The translations under genes and the position numbers were made by a program. From Cranoglanis bouderius (lineage: Eukaryota > Chordata > Actinopteri > Siluriformes > Cranoglanididae): DNA of 64,000 nt. Shown piece by piece: positions 39,822-51,839 of the stretch. The notes beneath the pieces are model-generated. The model had not been told where the DNA came from. It worked only from the letters and a program-made list of their open reading frames with translations, and ran no database searches. The first letter of the stretch is position 1, and each line of letters opens with the position of its first letter. The stretch is taken from the NCBI GenBank assembly GCA_023630585.1, contig CM042566.1, positions 3,766,754-3,830,753 on the forward strand, written 5' to 3'.

Positions 39822-40190
39822 GTGTAAGGCATTATATGAAAGTCCATCCCAAGTGCACAGCAGAGACAGAGAGATGTTCTCGCCTGGTGTTTTCATGTGT
39901 CTCGAATTCGTCTCCAGTGGCCACTTGTGGTTGGATTTTGTGACGAGATTAATAATGAAGCTGACCTGGTGGTCCTTCATTTAGTTAGCAACCGAGCAGG
40001 AGTAGATAGTAACTCGCAACATTTACTCTTTTACTCTTACACAGGCAATTTTTAAAAATAAATTGCACCTGTAAGAGTTTTAAAAAGTTTCTAACATTTA
40101 AATGCCATTCTGATATAAACATGACCAAAACTGAGGAGAAGTGTTTATTTCTTATGTGTATGCCTTTAAGATTGTTATTTTTTATCATTG

Positions 40191-40233
<43 letters not shown>

Positions 40234-40760
40234 GTCGGGACCAAGCGCCAAAGGTAAGTAGGCACCCGACTGTTATTCTATGTTTTCTTCTTCTTCTGGC
40301 TAGGGTGTCTATGACAGCCCATAAAACCGTCTGGTAAAAAGTTGTGAAATTTGGCACATTGATTGGGGACGGTCTAAGAAACATTTTGACCAAATTTGGG
40401 CCAAGTGCTGCCAAAGCTCTAGTGCCACCATCAGGTCAAATTTGGACCTAATTTGGAAGTACTTTTATGGTCATAACTTTTGAATCGTGTGTCCAAAATT
40501 TAAAAGGTTGGGACGAGTTCAACGCACCCTTCCCACCTAATTAGATTAGATCTTGGATTTTGTCAAAAACTGTTTTTTTCTCTACTCCTCCAATCGACTG
40601 ATACTGCAAACGGTTTGGCCATAATGGGCTAACGAATCTGACAGCAAAGCTGCCAAACAGGAAGTGAGGCTATATCTCAGCATTGACACCAGATCATTTT
40701 TGGCTCCTCACATGACAGAAAATTTTGCTCTTGTTCATTATCTAGCCAGGAGGAAATCCT
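40191..40760 (-). repeat. (TTA)n tract plus interspersed fish repeat
   Basis: (TTA)14 at 40191-40232 is followed by GTCGGGACCAAGCGCCAAAG, GTTGTGAAATTTGGCACATT, a GTGCCACCATCAGGTC stretch and GGAAGTGAGGCTATATCTCA. It resembles the arrangement at 8101-8932 in the opposite orientation. The class is not assigned; the right border is approximate. Confidence 0.6.
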
Positions 40761-40892
40761 TTAACTACTGTAAGACTGGATGCTTTTTTAATCAGGATTC
40801 TTGATCTACATGTTACTGATTTTTTTTTTTCAAAAGATTTTTTTTTAAATAAAAAAAAGAACAAACAAATAAACAAATTAACAAACTTATTA

Positions 40893-41385
40893 GTAGAGAT
40901 GGCAAAATACCACTTATTTTCCAATACTGATACTGAAACCTTGAGAGTCAGCTGGTACCTATAGCCATCCAATATTTTTCTTTAAAAACTACTAAACATT
41001 AAAAAAAAATTAAACTAAAGCATTAAAAAAAAAAATACAGGAAAAAATACAAAGCTAAAAACATGACGCACAAAACCACAACGTTCACATAAAGTTATAT
41101 ATCACTTACATTACCCATATAATACATAGAATATAAAGTATAAATATAATAAAAATCAAGTCTAACAAAAATACAATCAGGTCTCTTTATGTGTAAACAT
41201 AAATTCCAGTTGCAAAAGAACAACAAACTGTCTTATTCCAGTTGAAAAAAGAAAATAAATATTTTCCAAATCCAATTTCAATTTTGTTACAGGATCAGAT
41301 CAAACAAATTCTATTTTGTTCTCAAATATCCAACCACCGTTGTGTCTGGTATCGGTCTGATACCAATACTGGGAATCGGATCGGT
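40893..41385. mobile_element. DNA-transposon-like repeat, non-coding
   Basis: The left end has AGAGATGGCAAAATACC, CCAATACTGATACTGAAACC and TTTAAAAACTACTAAACATT. The right end has GGTATCGGTCTGATACCAAT. The left part is homologous to 9213-9335. The interior is A-rich without coding sequence. Confidence 0.5.
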
Positions 41386-41395
41386 GGCACCTCGT

Positions 41396-41492
41396 AGTTG
41401 TAGTTGTAGTAGTAGTAGAAACAGTAGTGGTAGTAGAAGTAGTGGAAGTAGTAGTAATAGAAGTAGTAGAGATAGTAGTAGTAGTAGAAGAA
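41396..41492. repeat. Imperfect (GTA)n/(TAG)n tract
   Basis: GTAGTAGTAGAA-type trinucleotides over about 97 bp; the Ser-rich frame through it is an artefact. Confidence 0.93.
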
Positions 41493-41982
41493 GTATATTT
41501 TTGTTCTCATTACGTGCAGTGACGGTGACATAAAAAGTAGATTGTGTCCTTTTTTCACATTTTGTGTGACTATGCTCATGAAAAAGTGAAAGTATCTGAT
41601 CTTATAAGAATCCTATATGCTTATATCTTATAATCTTAAATCCTTTAAATCTTATATCGTATACGCGTCTACCTAAAATCAAGTCTTCAAATTAGCAAAA
41701 GTATCTGCCAATAAAGTGGCTTGAAATGATTTTGCTGATATTAGGTATTTTCACTTGCTAAGATGCTGTTTTTTGCAGAGAAACAGGAAAACCACTCGAG
41801 GGATGTGCAATAATAGAAGTGTCTATAAAAACTCTACTGAAGGTGCAGGTGATGAGTTGATGATCTGAAGACACACAGAGTAAATAAATGGCTCAAAACC
41901 TGTGTTACTGCAATTGGGCATTGTACAGTACATTTGTGCGTTTATCTGTCTAACAAGCATACTCTAATCCCCTTACAGTCTA

Positions 41983-41984
<2 letters not shown>

Positions 41985-42016
<32 letters not shown>
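41985..42016. repeat. (AC)n microsatellite
   Basis: About 15 AC units. Confidence 0.95.
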
Positions 42017-42019
<3 letters not shown>

Positions 42020-42354
42020 CACAGAGCCACATGCCTACATAATGGGACAAAAATGATTTATAACCAGCCGTATCTAATGGATTGCCCTGCTGCAAGGCAA
42101 ATTATAAAAAGAAATTAATTAGCCTTTAGCAACCCTGCTGTCGCTTTCTGTCTCACACACGTCCCATCACGGGGGGTCGGAGAGAAGGGTGGTTGGGTGT
42201 ATGGAGGCATTAAAGAGATGAGATAGGTGAAGGATTGTGGCTCTTTCAGTGTTTGACATGATGCTGAAGGTAATTAAGGTGTAAATGGGCTGCTCTGGTC
42301 AGGCCACTGTTAGTATGTGACTGATATATTAGTCAGTTGTTATAACAGAGTAAT

Positions 42355-42480
42355 ATACAGTAAATAAATCAAAAATCCTTTCGTAAATGTTATTTAAATG
42401 TATCCTTACAGAAAACTTCACCATATTAACCAGTCAGAGTCGAGAATTCGGCAGCGCTGTGGTATAAGAAATTATAAATG
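42355..42480. repeat. Dispersed repeat family A, fragment
   Basis: ATGTATCCTTACAGAAAACT, TCACCATATTAACCAGTCAG, AGTCGAGAATTCGGCAGCGC and TGTGGTATAAG are family modules. Confidence 0.65.
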
Positions 42481-42593
42481 TTTATGAAGATGCATTTAGT
42501 TGATATGTAGCCTTATAAACAGAGCCTTTGCACTACAACACCTGCATCTAGTCAACTCTAACGTACAGCTGTACAGCCCTGTCAATAGAAATG

Positions 42594-42594
<1 letters not shown>

Positions 42595-42632
<38 letters not shown>
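42595..42632. repeat. (AC)n microsatellite
   Basis: About 19 AC units. Confidence 0.96.
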
Positions 42633-42634
<2 letters not shown>

Positions 42635-42806
42635 ATTCATTCCATCTGCTGTCAGAAAGCTTCAACTTTCAACTATTCCCCTTTTGTTTTCTCTTCCACC
42701 TTTTGTCTCTTTCTTTCCTTGTCATTTCTCCCGCCCCTCTTTCCTGCTCCTTTCTCGCCATCTCATACTCTTTCATTTTCACTGTGATGGGTGATGGTCC
42801 ATTTCT

Positions 42807-42808
<2 letters not shown>

Positions 42809-42864
<56 letters not shown>
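42809..42864. repeat. (GT)n microsatellite
   Basis: About 28 GT units. Confidence 0.97.
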
Positions 42865-42866
<2 letters not shown>

Positions 42867-43185
42867 GGCCGTACAGAGAAGCTGTTAGTACAGCCATTAC
42901 AGTAACAATGCTCTTCAACTGGACAGTCTAACAAGAACCGAGCGAACTTTTAGTTTTGGTTTCAAAACTAGAAAACCTAGAATAGTTGTGACAGTAATGA
43001 CAGAAAAAATGAAAATCTCGGATTAACATTGTTCCATGGTCTGATTGATAGTTTGGTTAAATAGATCAACCAAATAACTAATGAAAAGACTCAGCAATTA
43101 ACGGGTTTTAAATGGCCACTATCAACAAGAATAAATAATTATATGTATATTTGTGTGTGTAAGGAATAATTGACTCCGGTCCGAT

Positions 43186-43273
43186 GAATTATTAGAAAAA
43201 TAATGCACACCTGCGATGGTAATTCATGTGGTAATTACACCTCGGTGTGCATTATTTTTTCCCCTAATAATTC
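43186..43273. repeat. Palindrome with 26-30 bp arms
   Basis: GAATTATTAGAAAAATAATG followed by CACACC is mirrored by GGTGTGCATTATTTTTTCCC followed by CTAATAATTC. The loop is about 32 bp. It is probably the core of a short TIR repeat related to family A, since AACCAATCAGAATTAAG and TGTGGTATAAG follow at 43435-43472. Confidence 0.8.
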
Positions 43274-43568
43274 AATAGCTCGTCTTTAGATCTGTGGTGG
43301 ACAGTAGGCTAACTTTTCCGTCATTTCAGTCAACTTGGTGAAGTGATATGGAACTGTAATGCGGTCAAGACCTGACTGGAACTACTTTAGCTGTGCCTTA
43401 ACTGAAAAACAATTGCACACCTTAGAACTTCTGTCAACCAATCAGAATTAAGTATTAAACAGCACTGTGGTATAAGTTACACATAATTATTTGTATATGT
43501 TACATGTATATGTAACAACATAATAATAAAAAGTATATATGACTGTCATCGACATACCAAAATGGGGA

Positions 43569-44027
43569 AAACTCTGATCTCAGTGACTTTGACCTGCCGT
43601 TGTAGCCCATCCACCTTAACTTTCAATGTATTGCATTTTCTGAGATGCTTTTCTGCTCACCAGGTTTGTAAAGAGTTGTTATTTGAGTATAGCCTTCCTG
43701 TCAGCCAGCACAAATCAGTCTGGCCATTCTCCCCTGACGCTCTCTCATCAACAAGCCATTTTTCCGCATGCAGAACTGTTGCTCACCGTTCTTTGACTGT
43801 TCTGTGAAAATCTTCTGAAATCCTCAAACCAGCCCGTCCATGCCACGCTCAAAGTCACTGGGATCACATTTCTGTCTCCTTCCTGATGTTTGATATGAAC
43901 ATTAATTGAAGCTCTTGACTTGTACAGTATCTGCAGGAGTTTATGCATCGCTCTGCTGCCACATGATTGGCTGATTAGATAATCACATGAATGTGCAGGT
44001 GTTCCTAATAAGTAGACGGCGAATATA
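43569..44027 (-). mobile_element. Tc1-like element, 5' part
   Basis: On the minus strand the sequence from 44027 downwards holds CACCTGCACATTCATGTGAT, a GTGACTTTGAGCGTGGCATG stretch and the region encoding the start of a Tc1-type transposase (TGATGAGAGAGCGTCAGGGG region). Multiple indels break the frame. The 3' half is absent. Confidence 0.65.
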
Positions 44028-44432
44028 TACAGTATAAACGCCTTGACTAATGTAAAGCACACACACACGTATACAAAGTTCTTGCTCACTCAGACCGTTT
44101 GTGTTCTGTACAGCACTCTTTCTAGGAGTGTTTTCAGGGATACACTGATTTATCCTCAGATAATGTTCACACTCTGTCCTACGCACAGTAATAAATCAGC
44201 ATGCTACAGTGTGCCTAATAGCCTGGAAACTTGATTTCCTGCCACTTCAGCTGTTCTCCAATCCAACTTAGTGAGATTAGTGTGTGTACACATGTACACA
44301 CATACACAGGGGACTGACCTTGTATTCGCAAAACAGCCGAGTTATTTGGCAAGTAAACTTTGTCAAGACAGTTCACAATACAAATACTGCCGCAGCCAGT
44401 TTCTGTTTCACTCCATTTTCCGTGTCCGTGTC

Positions 44433-44434
<2 letters not shown>

Positions 44435-44468
<34 letters not shown>
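44435..44468. repeat. (GT)n microsatellite
   Basis: About 17 GT units, followed by a short GA-rich stretch. Confidence 0.96.
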
Positions 44469-44469
<1 letters not shown>

Positions 44470-45023
44470 AAGAGCGAGAGAGAGATAGAAAGAAACCAGG
44501 AACCAATGAACTGTGTGTGCTCACTTTGCCCTGCTGCTCACTCTACTCTACACTTTTTTCCACTCAGATGTAACCGAGCATTTCCTGCTTGGCGTGCAGG
44601 AAATTTTTTGCTTATTGCTCCCTTAACATGGTCACACTCACCCTCAGCATCAATCCACCTGTCTCAGTGCCAGCCTGCGTGCGGAGCCGAGCCGACGCGG
44701 GAGGTTAAACTCGGATTTTACAATGCTATCAGTGAAAAGTGCTGAGAGTTTCTGAACAGCTAAATGCCTGCCTTAGGCTAAGCTGCAATCATGCCATGCC
44801 TCTCCCTGAGGATTTAACACTCACTTAATGGCTGCCAGAATCACTGCAGTTTGTAGGCCACCTTGCATAGCGGTAGAAAAATCTATGATTACATGGACTA
44901 TTGATGTTTAAATAGATTTAAAAAGAATTTGTACTTTACTTTTTAACAGGCAGAGTTTTAAATGCAGTAATCCAGCCTTTTTCCAACCTACTGCAGTGTT
45001 TGTGTGATTACCAATGCACAAAA

Positions 45024-45290
45024 TCCATCCATCCATCCATTTTCCATACACAGGGTTACAGGGAGCCTAGAGCCTATTCCAGGGAACTCAGGGAACATGG
45101 CAGGGCACAATTGCACACACAATCACACACCATGGACAATTTGGAAATACCAATCAGCCTACAGCGCATGTCTTCGGACTGGAAACCCAGAAGCACAGGG
45201 AGAACATGCAAACTCCGCAAACACAGGACGGAGACAGGAGTCGAACCCCGAACCCTGGAGGTGTGAGGCAAACATGCTAAGCCACCGTGA
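45024..45290 (-). mobile_element. tRNA-derived SINE
   Basis: On the minus strand it has the head ATCACGGTGGCTTAGCATGT, the B-box region GGTTCGGGGTTCGACTCC, the core with GTAGGCTGATTGGTATTTCC and the (GGAT)n tail. An internal deletion removes part of the GGTTTCCTCC core. Confidence 0.9.
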
Positions 45291-45879
45291 TCTTGATTTC
45301 TCACTTCGGGGGGTCAGTAATTCTTACATCCTAATGTTACACAGTGTGACACTGTTTTTTTTTTGTTTTTGTTTTTTTACAAAAATCTTCATGTATGCGT
45401 GGACTTCAATTCAACTTAATGGAGGAAATCATAATTGAATTTGCCCCAGCTGAGATGTCAACACTGTTAATCTGTCACTTTTAGCCCAACGCAACATCTA
45501 AGTTCAAATATATCTATATGTAGCAAGCGTGTAAACTGAGATTTTTAATTTTGCTAGCGAGAGATGAAGCGACAGAGCGAAAAGCGAATATGCAAATATG
45601 CAAATTATGTATGATGCTGTAAAGCGACAAATCCAAACAATTGGCTAGAATGATTCCTCTGACTGAATCCTAGTTCGTGCGTTCCTCCAATCTTTCTTCC
45701 TTTCCCCATTCAAATCTTTGTTTCTAACCTGCAATTAGTTCCCATTAAACAAACTATAAGAGCCTCGAGTTGAGGGTGTAAATGAACAATTAATTCAGAT
45801 TCTCCAATGGAAATTCATTTTAAATCTTGTGCATGTGTATGTAAATGTTGGTTATAGGCAGTATTTAATTATCTGTCAT

Positions 45880-45964
45880 CCAAAATGCACTTTGTGGCAA
45901 CAGTTTGGGAAACTCCCATATATGGGAGTGACGGTCGGGTGTCCACAAACTTTTGGCCTTATAG
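45880..45964 (+). mobile_element. 3' end fragment of a Tc1-like element
   Basis: GGCAACAGTTTGGGAAACTC, then TATGGGAGTGACGGTCGGG and GTGTCCACAAACTTTTGGCC, ending CCTTATAGTG before TA, is a terminal sequence I recognise from fish Tc1-like elements. Confidence 0.7.
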
Positions 45965-46964
45965 TGTATATTGTTCCATAGAACATGAATATGCTCATTA
46001 GTTATGTTAGGACTGTCCAGTTTGTCAGGCACAGGATTTGAACCCATGATCTTTCAACTATAAAGCAAATACTTTTGAAGCTACAGATACATTGGATAGA
46101 GATTAGACTGAAAAGTTCTGGAGCATTCCTTTAATCAGCTGCATGAGATTTAAACTTGCGATCTTTTAACAGTTGCACCACTTTGGAGCCCTCCTTTAAA
46201 CTTCCACTTAAATCGACAACCCCTAAAGGGAAACCCATTGTAATAAGCTATGAGCTCTTTGCCAACTTTTCTTTTATAAGAGTGTACCGAAATGCTCCTT
46301 CTTGGGTTTTATTTGTTTCTGGATTTCGAATCAGTGAGAGCAGATAAAGGAAATTTAATGGACTGTCACAGTGCCAGTGTGAGGGTGTGGATGGCGTGAG
46401 TGTGAGAGTGTGTGAGTGAGAATATTGGATGGACGTGTTCGAGGCTCGGGCAGTGATCCAGACTGGAGCTGCTCTATCCAGACACACAGACACTAATAGA
46501 CTCGGGCTGGATTATTAGGGCGGGCGAAACCATTTCTCACTGATTAATCTCTTCATTATAGATGCCGGCTGAAGTGCACACATCTGCCCATCGGGATGCT
46601 GAGGCTGCTAGGGGGAGGAGACTCAGACTGGACTTCTCTGGAGCTCCAGATATATTAGGCCTGTGCCTAATATTACATTTTCATATCACACTAAACTGGA
46701 GAACCTTTTGTCATGATTTACAAATATTTGTAAAAAATGATTGCGAATTTACCTGTAGATGTGACTTTATGCAACATTTGAACCACAAAAGAAACCTCAG
46801 CGTGTGTCATATACAGTAGTTTAGTATTATTATAAGCCATCACTTCTGAAATGCTGTATATGACATTTGGTTACTGGTAACAACGTTACCTTCTTTTGTA
46901 ATTTATGTAATTTGTCCAAAATTTTTTTGGGTCCATAATGAAAATCAACAAAGGCTCTATGACC

Positions 46965-47275
46965 AGCTGCAATTTTGTCTTATTAACTTCAAGAGAAGGG
47001 AAAAAAAGACAGGCTGGTGAGGGTTCGACTATTTATAACTGCTATAACTTGTCTCACAGACGTTCCACAATCTTGCTGTTCCTTAATAAATAAAACATTG
47101 TTAACATTGCCAAATAGCTGTGGTATGAGGGGAATAAAACACCGTTAGAGGAAAAGAATCAACTTCTGGATGGTAACTGTGACTCCGCTTCACGTCAGGC
47201 TTCATTACACCACCCTGTTTCTGATTATTTTCTTAGAACAGCACCGAACATCGTGGTTTTTTTCCCTTACATATT
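46965..47275. repeat. Dispersed repeat family A copy
   Basis: GTCTTATTAACTTCAAGAGA, GTTCGACTATTTATAACTGC, CTCACAGACGTTCCACAATC, AGCTGTGGTATGAGGGGAAT, then GATTATTTTCTTAGAACAGC as the mirror arm. Confidence 0.7.
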
Positions 47276-47648
47276 GAAACCTGCCAAACACATTTTATCT
47301 GTACATATTAAAGTAGCTGTAAGCCACGTTAGTGATTCTTGCTAACTTTAAGCTGCACTGCTCATGATTAACAGGGTTATGCCTGCAGAAAGCAGGCATT
47401 TGTTTTAAAAAAAAAAAAAACAAACTAAAAAAGTGCTTCATCAAAAGTGCTGAGTCATTCGGAAAGGGCACATCACTAATTAGCGCTAGCAAACCACAGA
47501 CTCAGTGTGTGCTTACTAATCCTACTTTATATTGAGGGACAAAACCCTGCTATAATGTGCTACTGCCTGCCAGGCTGGATTACGACCAGCTGCATAATTG
47601 GCTGTTCACACACATGTACTAACATACTGCAGGTGTGAGCAGACAATG

Positions 47649-47650
<2 letters not shown>

Positions 47651-47681
<31 letters not shown>
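47651..47681. repeat. (AC)n microsatellite
   Basis: About 15 AC units. Confidence 0.95.
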
Positions 47682-47687
<6 letters not shown>

Positions 47688-49481
47688 ACTGATGCTTTAA
47701 CTCTCTTTCACACACACAAACACCACTTTCTCTCACACACATTTGTTTCTTTTCTGCCTCATGCCAATAGGCTGATGTACATCTATCTGTACAGAGGCTC
47801 TTTATCACAGTGTTTCTGATTTAGATCGTACATCTACACTGTACTGCACTTCCTCTGATATCAGCTTCTCAGATCTCTCTTTCCCGTTTTCCGCTATCTC
47901 CTCAGTGCCATACATCAAACAGCGCAGAGACACTATGCTAATAATGTCAGTGACCGGGAACCTTCCGGCAAAATAGTGAATCACATAAATGAAAAGGAAG
48001 AAGAATGGGAAGATATCAGGAAATGAAACAGAGGCACAAATCCAATTCGGCAAAAATCACTGTCGATCTGCAGGAAACTCAGGAACTCGGCTCAAGATTG
48101 AACACCCGGCCTCAGTGTCAGTGAGCCTGATGAGAAAAAATCAGACACATGGACCTTTGGGAGAAAAATAATAACATTTTCCCAAACAATTATTATTACA
48201 CTGTTAACATACAGTATTAATGACATATTTTGATGGTGTTTAATCATTTGAACCATGCCTGTCTACCATTTTAGGCTACTAAAATGGTGGACACTACAGA
48301 ATTTTGGTAACCTGATCTCAATGAGAAATGTACTAATTCAAATAAAGAGGTATTAAATTGCAATAATGGCTAGATTCTTTTTCGATTTCATACAAATCAA
48401 GTTAAAAAAAATAAATAAATAGCACTAGCACTGCCCCAACCCAAACTTTATCCATAATTACCTCAGAGCACATGCAGTAATATTGGTGAAAATAAAATGA
48501 GTTCACATAATCACAAAAATAACAAAGTGTAGGATACCAAGCAAAGCAGAGGAATGTTAAAACAAACAAAAAAGTTAGCATGTTTAGCAGTGTTCGTACT
48601 TGTGGCTACAGCTAATGACTGAGGCTAAAGGCTAACAACGCATTCAAACAAGGTTGTGTATTCACCATGTTTACAAAAAGGGTTCACGTGAATGTCTTAC
48701 TCTTTTGGTGTTCATTACATCAAACGATGAAAGTTACTCATAGCTCAGAGTGACAGAGTGACGAAATGTTACAATGACCCTCCTCAAGATGGCGGAAACT
48801 ACCGAAGTCGGCTTTGCGATCGACGCTAAGTGCCACTGCATTGTAATTTAAGTTGAGTCTTTATGGAATTTATCAACACACGTGAGGAAAATGTCGATAC
48901 TCTTGATGGTTTGGTCTTATTTCCATTGTTATTTTGGCTGTAAATGAACGACAGCAATGGGTAACCTCAGTCTCACAGGTTTAGCTGCTCGAAAAGCACA
49001 AAAATCATGACTTTCAGTGCACCACAAGCGCTAAATTCTGCACGTAGCAAAGGAGAATGTGACAATGTGAAAATACTTATTTCTTTTAGTATAGGGGAAA
49101 ATGAGAGAAATCATGATTGTTTATTTTATTTGTTTGACATCCATAATATTCATGTTAAGTTCATGTTTTTAAGTATTTTTAAGTAATGTTTGTCTAAAAA
49201 AATGACTAAAAGGAGGAAATACAATAACGCCCAATACCGACAGTATATACTGTATGTGGACCCATAATACAGTATGTCAGTATCAGCTGTTAAATGTATC
49301 TCAAAACAGATAAAAGTTGGTCTCATTTTTAAATGATCTATTATTCTTAAATAATATTGTGATAAATGATGTACGCAGATTTTTGAATTGTAAAGATAGT
49401 GCTGTAAGAGTTTTTTTCTTCTGTGACATGGCACAGCGAAACCTACAAGAGCAATGTCTTGTTCGGAGACTTAATGTGCGA

Positions 49482-49484
<3 letters not shown>

Positions 49485-49523
<39 letters not shown>
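49485..49523. repeat. (GT)n microsatellite
   Basis: About 19 GT units. Confidence 0.95.
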
Positions 49524-49525
<2 letters not shown>

Positions 49526-50169
49526 TGTGAGCCTGTAGATAATATGCCATGATGAATTTAAATCACTTCATTATGGTGCAGGTCAGAGAACTGTTTCAGC
49601 AAGAGAAGAGAGTTGGAGTTTTATAGTCACTAAAAGGCTTTTGTGAAGACAAAGGAGTCCATCGATATGCGGCGGTCAGCTCGGGCTCCGTGGTCATCGC
49701 TGCCCGTTTGCTTGTGTCCTATTGATCTGTGTCGTTACACAAAGGGGAGCGCCTCATTGATTAATGTCCTCGACCACGCTAAAGCCATTACACGCTCAAC
49801 CACTCTAAGTACCCACGTACACACATCGCCTAATTATCGCCCACACCACTCATGCACATGCACAAAGGAACACAGGTTGTGCTCTGATCCATGAAGGAAC
49901 AGAAAACCAGCACGCTGAGCATCAAACGTCCATGTTCCACTACAAACAGAGGGGATAAAACCTCAGCGTGAATGTACACGAACACTGTCAAAAGGAATTT
50001 CACTGTTATATTAGTATTACTCGACGTGTTACTTAAAAAACTGCAGGATATTAGCTCAGAATGTCTTAGATTACTGCCTGAAGTTTTTACGGACGCACGG
50101 ATTAAACATACTTGTTTAACATTTTCACTCACCGGGTCGTTCATTTTTATTACTTTATTATTCTATTTT

Positions 50170-50275
50170 ATACTGCATTGAATTCTCCAATCTGATTGGT
50201 CAGAAGGTGTTGATTAATTTTCTATAACAGCAGCCCTGACAGTAGTTGCGAGTCTAATCAGATTTATAATAATGT
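50170..50275. repeat. Dispersed repeat family A, terminal part
   Basis: GAATTCTCCAATCTGATTGG, TCAGAAGGTGTTGATTAATT and TTCTATAACAGCAGCCCTGA are the clearest example of one terminus of the family. Confidence 0.75.
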
Positions 50276-50351
50276 GTCGTTTATAAAAATATATCGAGTG
50301 AAATAGGTTGAATGTAGACGAGTTTCTATGATATTACTTATTATGAGATTG

Positions 50352-50537
50352 CACCGATCAGCCATAACATTAAAACCAGTGACAGGAAGCGAATTACATT
50401 GATTATCTCGGGATATATTAGGCAGCAAGTGAACTCTCAGTTCTCGAAGTTGATGTTTTGGGATCAAGAAAAATGGGCAAGGGTAAGGATCTGTGTCAAA
50501 TTGTGATGGCTAGACAACTGGGCACAAAGGGGACCTA
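50352..50537 (-). mobile_element. Tc1-like element with large internal deletion
   Basis: The terminus CACCGATCAGCCATAACATT and the start of the transposase frame (ATGGGCAAGGGTAAGGATCT) are present. The sequence then jumps from CTAGACAACTGGG to CACAAAGGGGACCTA, a near-3' segment. It is the same family as 38930-39250. Confidence 0.75.
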
Positions 50538-51011
50538 ATTGAAATCTAAATGACTCAACGCTTGAAACAAATGGCTCTGAATTAATGCATGCAATTTATG
50601 CCCTATTTTATTTACACGTATTTTAACTATGCATCCATTTCCTATTTAAATATAAACATACAGTATGTGCCCTAAAAGTGACAAGTAGTTCATGAATTTT
50701 AAAAATTTTATTCTGTGACTGAATCTCAAATGGTGTTTATTACACATGTAATGCACTGTGTAGGAACTACACCATGCATAGTGTTACGCCCTATGTAGTG
50801 ACTACGTAAAGTGAATAGAAAGCCATCTGTCACTGTCACATTGTCATTTTTGAGATGTTAATGCATAACATTAGTGCTGCTGCTGCTAATCTTCACTCTG
50901 TCTGTGCGTTAAAATACTACACCATAATTTAGTACTTAACTGTTCATTTAATTTAAGCAATCAAACACTGAATGCATTTTGAGGGAATTCAATCGCCGCA
51001 ACATACACCAC

Positions 51012-51015
<4 letters not shown>

Positions 51016-51085
<70 letters not shown>
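51016..51085. repeat. (AC)n microsatellite
   Basis: About 35 AC units. Confidence 0.97.
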
Positions 51086-51087
<2 letters not shown>

Positions 51088-51839
51088 CTCAGTCAATGCT
51101 TGATTTTCTTTTTACACACCTGTTCATGATTTACTGAAGGTGACAGCTGCATCGATCAAAACACACACTGAAGTTAACACCCTCCAGAAAGTCGTCCCCC
51201 CCCAAACTGCCATCTTTCTCATCCAAAATGAAAAAAAAAATTGTCTGCACTAAACCTGATAGAGAAGCGATCTCGATGATTTATTAACAGTTGACAGGTT
51301 TTCCAGTTACACAGGAAGATATCATGCCGACTATTCACCACACAAAGCCAATGAGAGAACGCATAGAAACGCTTTGTCAGGACTGAGAAACTGCTCACTG
51401 AGATTTTTATCAGCTCATTACCGTGAATTGCCCGTGAAGCACCAACGTTGACCTGAAGATCACCCAGAGGTCTGTAGGATTGTATTTGAATTGCCACATT
51501 CACGGACAAAAACCCATTCGAATAAATAGGCTTTATATAATGGGCTGGTCAATAAAAGTGTTCTTGCAGATAAGCAGATCGATACAGTGATTCAGCACCA
51601 CCCTATTCACGACGCAAAGCCGACACTCATGTCACACACTGAATCTACTGTCACACTACTATCTAACAAAGAGTATCTAACACTTCTCTCCAAATACACG
51701 ATTTTTACTTTGCATGTTAAATGCATTCAATTAACACAAATGAACAAATGGTTAACATAGTTATCCTCTCGTTCAGAGGATCAGGGGAGTCTGCAATCTG
51801 ACCTGAAGACTTTCAGCATTTCAATGTATGTAATATTAG

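Noticed and set aside
43983..44186. Short minus-strand frame as a gene
   Set aside because: It overlaps the terminus of a Tc1-like element and has no domain.
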